In this document: positions 1 to 5,159 of the stretch, piece by piece | How the letters are laid out: each line of letters begins with the position of its first letter | Numbering within the stretch: the first letter of the stretch is position 1 | From: Gelidibacter sp038243395 | Lineage (GTDB): Bacteria; Bacteroidota; Bacteroidia; Flavobacteriales; Flavobacteriaceae | Assembly (NCBI GenBank): GCA_038243395.1 | Contig: JBBSRC010000114.1 | Location: 1 to 10,163, forward strand | Direction of reading: 5' to 3' | Length of the DNA stretch: 10,163 bases | The notes under the pieces: generated by a model | The model's input: the letters and a program-made list of their open reading frames with translations, nothing else | What the model was told of the DNA's origin: nothing | The model's database searches: none | Made by a program: the position numbers and the translations under genes

Positions 1-126
1 AGGTATTTTAATGAGTTTTGTTTTAGAATAAACCGCTCACAAAGCAAGGCCACAATATTCAACAATCTCATTGTGAAAATGGTGCAAGGAGATAAAATAT
101 ATCAGAGAGAATTAATAAGCAACTAA
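1..126 (+). CDS. IS1595-family transposase, C-terminal fragment (5' part outside window)
   Basis: Frame 1 is open from the first base to the TAA at 124-126 and encodes 41 residues starting RYFNEFCFRINRSQSK and ending in RELISN. The segment Y-F-N-E-F-C-F-R-I-N-R followed by a helix like TIFNNLIVKMV matches my recollection of the extreme C-terminus of ISXO2-like (IS1595-family) DDE transposases from flavobacteria, where the Y-[LF]-[DN]-E-[FY]-x-[FW]-[RK]-x-N-R signature closes the catalytic domain. Whether the element is intact cannot be judged because the catalytic core lies upstream of the window. The terminal inverted repeat should lie shortly after the stop. A weak palindrome around ACCTCTATAGGT (133-144) is the only structure there and I cannot assign it as the IS end. 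The family call is by motif memory, not a search. Confidence 0.72.
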   Translation, partial: RYFNEFCFRINRSQSKATIFNNLIVKMVQGDKIYQRELISN

Positions 127-289
127 CTACTGACCTCTATAGGTTAATATAAATGTGCTTATAAAGGTATAAATTATCTGTTTATAGATTTAAATAATTT
201 ATTGAAAAAATAGTTAATTGAACATGCATTAAATAGTACTTTAAAATATTTCGGCTCTAATTTTAGATGATTTAATAAGAAATATATTT

Positions 290-1024
290 TTATATTTTTA
301 ATCCAGATCCGAAATGCACGTTATTAATATATGATATTTTACCGCCTGTCCTTAGATTTGTTATCAAGATCTCGTTTTTATTTCCTTGTAAGTGTTTATC
401 CCCAATAATACAATCAATTAGTTCCACTGCAATTTCTCCATAACCAATAGTTTTCAATATTAAACTAAATGAGTTTATCGAATCTTTGATTTTTATTCTA
501 CCAGCAGTAACTTCTAAGTCCCAATTTGTTGTATATGAAAACCATTCATTGTTTTCGATTTTTAATGATAATTCCCCTTTGCGATTATAAAATAATGCAG
601 ACAATAAGTACGGTCCTGCAATTGACTCTGGGTCAGATATTTGAATAATCGGAATATTTGAAACCATTAATGGGATTTTGCAATACTTCATGACCGAACC
701 AGCAAAATATATAGTTGGAGGTTTATCACCAACGTCTAATACTTCCATTGAAAACCCTAATTGTTTAGATTTTGGACTTTTCATTGCTTTTTCAATTGCT
801 TCAATAGATAAAAAACCTCTAGTTTTTTTGGAATGACAAGTTGGACATAAAAGAGTAATATTGTTCGGATTGTGTTCTTTGCAATCTTTGAATTCAGGAA
901 ATACATGCTCATATTCAATTATTCCAGAACCGCAAATTACACATCCATACCCTGAATTTTTCCTGACTTGTAGTTTTGCAGCTTCTGGAATGGTTCTCGA
1001 TAATTTATGTTTATTTTTAGACAT
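290..1024 (-). CDS. HNH endonuclease with uncharacterised C-terminal domain
   Basis: The protein has 244 residues. The N-terminal 70 residues form a zinc-stabilised HNH (beta-beta-alpha metal) nuclease motif: C28-V-I-C31, then E39-H40-V-F-P43 carrying the presumed general-base histidine, then N55-I-T-L-L-C60-P-T-C63-H64 with the second Cys pair and final His. It should cut nucleic acid in the cytoplasm; no signal peptide or TM segment is seen. Residues about 95-244 are beta-rich by eye, with alternating hydrophobics such as GELSLKIENNEWFSY and AGRIKIKDSINSFSLILK, and I do not recognise them; they may bind a ligand or nucleic acid, or sense something. The start at 1022-1024 is preceded by an A-rich tract rather than a Shine-Dalgarno, normal for Bacteroidota. 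The gene stands alone between an IS1595 remnant and ssrA, which suggests mobile, possibly defence-related cargo. That role is inference. Confidence 0.85.
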   Translation of the reverse strand: MSKNKHKLSRTIPEAAKLQVRKNSGYGCVICGSGIIEYEHVFPEFKDCKEHNPNNITLLCPTCHSKKTRGFLSIEAIEKAMKSPKSKQLGFSMEVLDVGDKPPTIYFAGSVMKYCKIPLMVSNIPIIQISDPESIAGPYLLSALFYNRKGELSLKIENNEWFSYTTNWDLEVTAGRIKIKDSINSFSLILKTIGYGEIAVELIDCIIGDKHLQGNKNEILITNLRTGGKISYINNVHFGSGLKI

Positions 1025-1486
1025 CTGTTTTTTTTTAGCAACTTTTAAAGTTAGTATAAAAACATGTCAGGTTAAAAAAACACTCCATAATTTTATAAAT
1101 TCATAGTTTTATAAAAAAATCTTGGAATAAAAACCGGCTAAAGGAAATCGAAAAATAGTATTGTGTAATACGATGTGGTTAAATAAAAAATGCAGTATTT
1201 AATTAATTATTAATGACAGGAAGTTAAAATGAATTATCTGAGTTAGATTTGCTAAAATTGCCAGATGATCTATACATAATTTAAAAACGGCCTCTTCCCA
1301 AATACTGTAATTACAGAGTTTTTATAAGTTTTTACAAATCTGAGAGAACGGCATCGTCTTTCATTCCAATTCTGCAATTACAACTGGCTGTCCTTGAAGC
1401 CCAAGTGCTTTAAAACAACAAAATCCGTTCAAGCAAGCTTGACGGATTTCTAATGATTTAAATCACATTCCAGTTGTGATTAATTG
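1025..1486. other. Gene-poor stretch between HNH gene and ssrA
   Basis: I see no convincing gene here. The part nearest the HNH gene (about 1025-1260) is very AT-rich and should contain that gene's promoter, but only a weak TAACTTTA-like -7 match is visible on the minus strand. A perfect 12-base palindrome, CTGTAATTACAG, lies at 1305-1316. The part from about 1340 to 1450 is visibly richer in GC than its surroundings and ends in the ssrA terminator. On the minus strand it contains a short open reading (KALGLQGQPVVIAELE, then stop) that has no start and overlaps the terminator, so it is not called as a gene. Confidence 0.6.
1412..1449 (-). terminator. Rho-independent terminator of ssrA
   Basis: Read on the minus strand, AAATCCG-TCAAG pairs with CTTGA-(A)-CGGATTT around a four-base CTTG loop. 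That gives 12 base pairs with one bulged base, followed at once by the T-rich tail TTTTGTTGTTTT. It begins about 38 bases beyond the mature tmRNA 3' end, the usual place for the transcript to stop before 3' trimming and CCA addition. Confidence 0.8.
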
Positions 1487-1879
1487 TGGAGTCGGAGAGA
1501 ATCGAACTCTCGTCCAAACAAGTTACTAAAGGGCTTTCTACACGTTTATTCTTTTCTTGTTTTTTCGATTGCAAGCTGGTTAAAGACAACCCACTTACAA
1601 CTTATCTTCTTTAGTTTCAAGAGCAAATCAAAGCGCTTTGCTCCCTATGTCAACATTTACGATGTCTCTGAGCTGACCGCCGCTGACCAGGGCTTTCAAG
1701 AGACATTTAGCTTCCCTACCTAGTAGGGATTAGCAAATCCTACTGTGATTCGGATTATGCAGCTAAAGCGTAGTTATTCTCGCCGTTTAAAAGTTTGAAA
1801 TAGTCTTTTACGTGTTTCAATTTCATTACACGACGTGCTTACCGTTCAATAAATCTCGCTGTCAAAACCAGTCGACCCC
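1487..1879 (-). ncRNA. ssrA: Transfer-messenger RNA (tmRNA)
   Basis: This is a one-piece tmRNA of 393 bases on the minus strand that rescues stalled ribosomes by trans-translation with SmpB and tags the nascent chain for proteolysis. The 5' end GGGGTCG (1879-1873) pairs with CGACTCC (1494-1488) to form the 7-bp acceptor stem with one G-U pair, followed by discriminator A at 1487. The next bases read CAA, so CCA is apparently added after transcription. The T arm, GAGAG-TTCGATT-CTCTC, is perfect (1511-1495). The 5' side continues GACTGGTTTTGACAGCGAG, typical of tmRNA. The reading frame after the resume codon encodes GENNYALAA, a Bacteroidota-type tag. The transcription start is not at the mature 5' end: the best -7 element lies about 210 bases upstream. 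On its 3' side lie IS and HNH genes, fitting ssrA's role as an integration site. Confidence 0.97.
1755..1784 (-). other. tmRNA tag-peptide reading frame (GENNYALAA)
   Basis: Nine codons and a stop, GGC GAG AAT AAC TAC GCT TTA GCT GCA TAA, encode GENNYALAA. With the alanine carried by charged tmRNA, the appended tag would be AGENNYALAA. The ALAA end is the degron recognised by ClpXP-type proteases. The resume codon here is GGC rather than the enterobacterial GCA. The upstream bases TTTTAAAC occupy the place of the resume-setting region. Confidence 0.95.
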
Positions 1880-1898
1880 AATTGTATGATAATTTTTT

Positions 1899-1944
1899 CA
1901 CTTCGAGTGATTTCGATTTTTCATCGAAATTGTATCGAGAAGTG
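1899..1944. repeat. Imperfect palindromic repeat unit in ssrA leader
   Basis: Outer arms CACTTC (1899-1904) and GAAGTG (1939-1944) enclose a perfect 8-bp inner stem, ATTTCGAT (1910-1917) with ATCGAAAT (1923-1930), around a five-base loop. The two stems are separated by an asymmetric internal loop (5 and 8 bases). I recall similar CTTCGAGTG / TATCGAGAAGTG palindromes scattered between genes in flavobacterial genomes, so this is probably one copy of a dispersed intergenic repeat. No second copy is present in this window, so the repeat status rests on memory. Confidence 0.6.
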
Positions 1945-2020
1945 GGCGTTCCCTTTCAGATCAGACTTTCGCATCTCGCTTTTTTTTCATTATAATCAAA
2001 AAAGAGCTCAAATAGATTGC
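1944..2020 (+). repeat. GGGCGTTCCC-type intergenic element, possibly Flavo-1-like
   Basis: Directly abutting the palindrome, the plus strand reads GGGCGTTCCC, then CAGACTTTCGCATCTCGC, an eight-T run (1980-1987), a short AT spacer, AAAAAA (1998-2003) and GAGCTCAAA. The T and A runs flanked by CTC and GAG can fold back on each other. This order of GGGCGTT, CTTTCGCA, CGC plus T-run, and AAAGAGCTCAAA resembles a conserved intergenic element I remember from many Flavobacteriia, perhaps related to the Rfam Flavo-1 motif. The exact family is uncertain, as is whether it acts as an RNA; it would be antisense to the ssrA leader. Confidence 0.4.
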
Positions 2021-2092
2021 CTATAATATGAAATATTCACGAATTCCTATTTTTTAAAATAAAAATACACGAGTAATCCTTAACAGAACATG

Positions 2093-2121
2093 CAAAGTTA
2101 CCAAAAAAATTTTGGTCTAAC
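2093..2121 (-). promoter_or_regulatory. Probable ssrA promoter with adjacent palindrome
   Basis: On the minus strand TAACTTTG (2100-2093) matches the Bacteroidota -7 consensus TAnnTTTG exactly. The -33 element is weak: GTTA lies at a 17-base spacing, and a TTTG (2129-2126) lies at a 25-base spacing, longer than usual. The spacer begins with a perfect-armed palindrome, ACCAAAA-AAA-TTTTGGT (2100-2116). Transcription would begin near 2086, giving ssrA a leader of about 205 bases before RNase P processing. Confidence 0.55.
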
Positions 2122-2300
2122 CTCACAAATCTGTATAACTTATTTCAATAATTATGCCGTCTACACTATCGAGTATAATGAAGTCTAACGATTTAAGCAT
2201 CCTGGATTAAGCTATGTAGGTAATATTATTATTTCAATAAAGGTTAATAAACAATAATATTTAGGATAATATAGTATCAAAGCTAACTAATTTAATATGT

Positions 2301-2329
2301 TTTGATTATGCCATTTTGGCTTAATTTTG
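2301..2329 (+). promoter_or_regulatory. Promoter of the EamA transporter gene
   Basis: TTTG (2301-2304) and TAATTTTG (2322-2329) are separated by 17 bases and match the flavobacterial -33 TTTG / -7 TAnnTTTG promoter exactly. Transcription should start near 2335, about 20 bases before the ATG at 2356. This rules out the in-frame TTG at 2302 and ATG at 2308 as starts, because they lie inside the promoter. Confidence 0.75.
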
Positions 2330-2355
2330 CCATCTTAAAATTAAGTATTGAAGTC

Positions 2356-3243
2356 ATGACAAAACCAAGAATCGCACTCGCTATCGGCATAATTTGTATT
2401 TCTATATTTCCCATTCTGGTAAAATTGAATCTTACGCCAGGTCTTATTTCTGCATTTTACAGAATGGCCATTGCTTCTGCTATCTTGTTACCCTATGTGC
2501 TCATAACCAAACAGTTTAAAGTAACTTCCAAAAAAGCATTTTTACTCTCGGCAATTTGTGGGGTTGTTTTTGGCCTGGATGTTGGCGTATGGAACATTGC
2601 CATTCAGCAATCAACGGCTACGCAAGCGACGTTGTTGACCAATTTATCGCCTATTTGGGTGGGGATAGGCGCATTTCTTTTCTTAAAAGACAAACCAAAA
2701 CGTAATTTCTGGATCGGTACCGTCGTGGCGATAATTGGGATGGTGTTTTTGGTGGGATTTGATTTGTTTCTCAACTTCGATTTTAATCTGGCTTTCATCT
2801 TTGGAATCCTATCCGGAATGCTTTATGCCATTTATATGCTTACCAGCAAACGGATTTTAGGCGAAATGGAAGTTCTGACTTTTATGATGGTCAGTTTACT
2901 TTCATCAGTTGTGGCTTTGGGGTTATTAAGTTATGCCATGGGGGAACCATTTAGTGGGTTTTCCGATGCAGGTTGGTTGGTTCTGATTATTCAAGGGGTC
3001 GTCTGCCAACTCTTGGCATGGTTGCTCATTAGTTTTGCTACGAAGCACATGCGAGCTACTCGAGTGTCCGTGAGTTTGTTGGGACAAGCGGTTTTGGCAT
3101 CAATTCTCGCGTGGTGGTTGCTCGATGAAGTTATTTCTGTGCAGATGGTTATTGGCGGAATTATTCTTCTTTTTGGTATCCGACTTACATTTTACGATAA
3201 ACCTTTCTTTAAAATAAAACATAAAATATTTCTGAAAAAGTGA
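2356..3243 (+). CDS. EamA/DMT-family inner-membrane transporter
   Basis: A 295-residue protein of the drug/metabolite transporter superfamily, made of two EamA repeats of about five TM helices each. Hydrophobic segments can be read throughout, for example IALAIGIICISIFPILV at the N-terminus, FLLSAICGVVFGLDVGVW, NFWIGTVVAIIGMVFLVGF, FIFGILSGMLYAIYML, GWLVLIIQGVVCQLLAWLL and MVIGGIILLFGIRLTF near the end. The first-repeat signature is ATLLTNLSPIWVGIGAFLFL; the matching region of the second repeat is RVSVSLLGQAVLASILAWWL followed by DEVIS. The C-terminus is lysine-rich and cytoplasmic. Substrate is unknown; relatives export amino acids, nucleosides or other metabolites. The start at 2356 is set by the promoter upstream; an 18-residue longer reading is possible but unlikely. 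The next gene follows after 48 bases on the same strand and may be co-transcribed. Confidence 0.92.
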   Translation: MTKPRIALAIGIICISIFPILVKLNLTPGLISAFYRMAIASAILLPYVLITKQFKVTSKKAFLLSAICGVVFGLDVGVWNIAIQQSTATQATLLTNLSPIWVGIGAFLFLKDKPKRNFWIGTVVAIIGMVFLVGFDLFLNFDFNLAFIFGILSGMLYAIYMLTSKRILGEMEVLTFMMVSLLSSVVALGLLSYAMGEPFSGFSDAGWLVLIIQGVVCQLLAWLLISFATKHMRATRVSVSLLGQAVLASILAWWLLDEVISVQMVIGGIILLFGIRLTFYDKPFFKIKHKIFLKK

Positions 3244-3251
3244 AATTTTTA

Positions 3252-3280
3252 GAAGATAAAACATTGATTTTCTTATCTTC
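3252..3280. repeat. 8-bp inverted repeat before the TUDOR-domain gene
   Basis: GAAGATAA (3252-3259) and TTATCTTC (3273-3280) are perfect inverted arms around a 13-base loop, lying between the EamA stop and the next start at 3292. It lacks GC pairs and a following T-run, so it is a poor terminator. It could be an operator, a weak attenuator or a 5' mRNA structure. Confidence 0.35.
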
Positions 3281-3291
3281 AGTTAAAAATT

Positions 3292-3504
3292 ATGATCAGA
3301 AAAGGAACAATTGTCCAATGGAATTGGGGCACAGGTAAAGGCAGAGGAAAGGTTGTTGAAACCTATACTGAAAGTATCACTAAAACTATTAAAGGAAGTG
3401 AAATCACCAGAAATGGCGAAAGAGATAATAAAGCACTATTCATCAAACAAGAGGATGGCAATCATGTTTTGAAAAGTGAAAGTGAAGTTGAGCGTGTTTC
3501 TTAA
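3292..3504 (+). CDS. DUF2945 / HVA1-type TUDOR-domain small protein
   Basis: A 70-residue soluble protein beginning MIRKGTIVQWNWGTGKGRGK. The pattern [KT]G-x-x-V-x-W-x-W-G-x-G, then G-K-V-V-E-T-Y-T-E, I-K-G-S-E-I-T-R-N-G, D-N-K-A-L-F-I-K-Q-E-D-G and final L-K-S-E-S-E-V is characteristic of the 'hypervirulence-associated protein, TUDOR domain' family (DUF2945), small SH3-like beta barrels found in many bacteria and in fungi. The length is complete for the family. Its biochemical role is not established; despite the name there is no reason to link it to virulence here. It lies 48 bases downstream of the EamA gene and 122 bases upstream of the LKR-like gene, all on the plus strand. Confidence 0.85.
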   Translation: MIRKGTIVQWNWGTGKGRGKVVETYTESITKTIKGSEITRNGERDNKALFIKQEDGNHVLKSESEVERVS

Positions 3505-3626
3505 GATTTTATTCGGCGAATCCTTGCTAGAACTTTCAAATCAGCTTATTTTCGTGAAGAAGTTGAATTATATGTAGTCTACGCAATTTGAAATTCGATT
3601 TTTAATAACGAAACCCCTAACCACCA

Positions 3627-4844
3627 ATGAAATTCGCCATCATTAAAGAACGCAAGAACCCCCCTGACCGACGCGTTGTATTTTCACCAGAAAAATTAGC
3701 AGAAGCAAGAGCTTTATTCCCCGAAGCAGAATTTACTATAGAATCCAGTAATGTTAGAGTGTTTTCTGATGCTGCTTATGAAAAATTGGGTTTTGAAGTG
3801 ACCAATGATGTGTCTGATGCCGATGTCATGATAGGCGTAAAAGAAGTCCCAATTGAAGCATTAATTCCGAATAAAAAATATATTTTCTTTTCGCATACGA
3901 TTAAAAAGCAACCTTATAATAAAGAATTGCTCCAAGCCATTTTAGAAAAGAACATCGAATTAATTGACCACGAAACCTTCGTTAAAAAAAGCGGAGCTCG
4001 TTTAATTGGCTTTGGACGTTATGCTGGAATAGTTGGCGCTTACAATGCATTTAGAGGATTGGGCTTAAGAGATGGATTATTCAATTTGCCTAAAGTGGAG
4101 ACGCTTTCCTGTTTGAACGAAGTTAAATCTGAATTAGATAAAATAAGGCTTCCTGCAATAAAAATCTTGCTTTCGGGGACTGGTAAAGTGGCACATGGCG
4201 CAAAGGAAATTATCAATCATTTAAAAATAAAGAAAATAGATCATGGGCTTTATTTGACCTCAAAATTTACCGAACCTGTTTTTTGCGTGGTTGATGTCAT
4301 GGATTACAACAAACGTCAAGATGGGAAAGTAGGTAATAGGCCAGAGTTTTATAGGCATCCCTACAAATATGAAAGTAATTTTATGCCCTACGCAAAAGAG
4401 ACGGATCTATTTATAGCTGGGCATTTTTATGGAAATGGTGCGCCTTTTCTTTTTTCTCGAGAGGATGCCAAATCGCCCGATTTCAATATTAATTTTGTGG
4501 CCGATATCAGTTGTGATGTTGATGGGCCTGTAGCATCAACCATTAGAGCTTCAACTATTTTTGATCCATTTTATGGCTATGATGCGATCACTGAAAAAGA
4601 AGTGGCTTTTGATGCTGAAGACGCAATCGCTGTGATGGCTGTTGATAATTTACCCTGCGAACTCCCTAAGGATGCTAGCGAAGGTTTCGGAGAAATGTTC
4701 CTTGAGAACGTTCTCCCAGCATTTTTTAACAATGACGAAAGCGACATTCTTAAACGTGCGAAAATCACGAAAAACGGTAAACTAACCAAGCGCTTTGAGT
4801 ACCTTCAGGATTATGTGGATGGAGGATTGGTAATGAAGGATTAG
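3627..4844 (+). CDS. Lysine-ketoglutarate reductase-like (saccharopine dehydrogenase / AlaDH-PNT family) oxidoreductase
   Basis: A 405-residue NAD(P)-dependent dehydrogenase of the alanine dehydrogenase / transhydrogenase N-terminal fold. The N-terminal K-E-R-K-N-P-P-D-R-R-V (7-17) and GVKEVP (70-75) are the usual substrate-side motifs. FFSHTIKKQPYN (87-98) followed by LIDHE (112-116), GFGRYAGIVGAYNAFRGLGLR (128-148) and the nucleotide-binding stretch ILLSGTGKVAHGA (180-192) match lysine-forming saccharopine dehydrogenases. The C-terminal part, ADISCDVDG (292-300), DPFYGYD and MAVDNLPCELPKDASEGFG, closely follows the LKR half of eukaryotic bifunctional LKR/SDH, which condenses lysine with 2-oxoglutarate to saccharopine. 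No SDH partner is present here, so lysine catabolism is an inference and another amino-acid substrate is possible. The promoter is unclear: TTTG occurs at about 3587 but without a proper TA. Confidence 0.85.
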   Translation: MKFAIIKERKNPPDRRVVFSPEKLAEARALFPEAEFTIESSNVRVFSDAAYEKLGFEVTNDVSDADVMIGVKEVPIEALIPNKKYIFFSHTIKKQPYNKELLQAILEKNIELIDHETFVKKSGARLIGFGRYAGIVGAYNAFRGLGLRDGLFNLPKVETLSCLNEVKSELDKIRLPAIKILLSGTGKVAHGAKEIINHLKIKKIDHGLYLTSKFTEPVFCVVDVMDYNKRQDGKVGNRPEFYRHPYKYESNFMPYAKETDLFIAGHFYGNGAPFLFSREDAKSPDFNINFVADISCDVDGPVASTIRASTIFDPFYGYDAITEKEVAFDAEDAIAVMAVDNLPCELPKDASEGFGEMFLENVLPAFFNNDESDILKRAKITKNGKLTKRFEYLQDYVDGGLVMKD

Positions 4845-5159
4845 ATATTAATAAATTCCATCTTATATCCTTTAGTTTTACTTCTGAATATAAAATCATT
4901 CGAAAGAATATATAATTAACCAAATAAAAAAAGCCTGAAACGTATAATTTCAGGCTTTTTGGATTTAAATTTCATGTTTTAGGCTTAAAACATTTTGCAT
5001 TCAAACGCTCTTATATCTTCAGAGCTTTTAGAGTTTATTCCGTGATATTTTCTTTCGGTTAGTGATAGGAAGGTGGATAGAAAACGGGAATTTAACCTGT
5101 TTATAATCTCAATGCATTATTGAACTGTTTAAGAAATAAGTCTATTTTCTACCTTCGAT
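4845..5159. other. Convergent intergenic region
   Basis: These 315 bases separate the convergent LKR-like and TlpA-like genes. They contain the strong terminator at 4928-4960. Close to the minus-strand gene's stop is a loose inverted repeat: GAAGGT (5069-5074) plus AGAAAA (5079-5084) pair with TTTTCTACCTTC (5145-5156) across a four-base bulge and a 60-base loop. I see no gene and no RNA gene in the rest. Confidence 0.65.
4928..4960. terminator. Strong bidirectional Rho-independent terminator
   Basis: A perfect 13-bp stem, AAAAAGCCTGAAA (4928-4940) with TTTCAGGCTTTTT (4948-4960), around a seven-base loop. The arm ends give a T-run on both strands. It ends the plus-strand LKR-like gene about 85 bases after its stop and can also stop minus-strand transcripts about 200 bases past the TlpA-like gene. 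Confidence 0.93.

Larger units (their letters stand above)
1880..2355. other. Intergenic region between divergent ssrA and EamA gene
   Basis: These 476 bases hold the ssrA leader and promoter on the minus strand and the EamA promoter on the plus strand. The leader side contains a 46-base imperfect palindrome (1899-1944) and an abutting GGGCGTTCCC element with T and A runs (1944-2020). The ssrA -7 element is at 2093-2100 with a palindrome at 2100-2116. From about 2120 to 2300 I see only AT-rich sequence with no gene or clear structure. Confidence 0.7.

Noticed and set aside
133..144. ACCTCTATAGGT as the right terminal inverted repeat of the IS1595 element
   Set aside because: The arms are only four bases and the left end is outside the window, so there is nothing to pair it with.
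861..1106. 81-codon plus-strand open frame opposite the HNH gene
   Set aside because: It is the antisense shadow of the HNH N-terminus; its composition (clusters of Cys, Phe, Ser) is not protein-like and no promoter is seen.
1352..1440. Minus-strand peptide GFCCFKALGLQGQPVVIAELE ahead of a stop
   Set aside because: It has no start codon or upstream coding sequence and overlaps the ssrA terminator hairpin; recorded as a composition finding, not a gene.
1484..1723. 79-codon plus-strand open frame opening WSRRESNSRPNKLL
   Set aside because: It lies entirely on the antisense of tmRNA; the RRESNSRP-like start is the reverse reading of the T arm, a familiar artefact over tRNA-like genes.
2302..2355. 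18-residue N-terminal extension of the EamA transporter
   Set aside because: The -33 and -7 promoter elements occupy this stretch, so it would not be transcribed.
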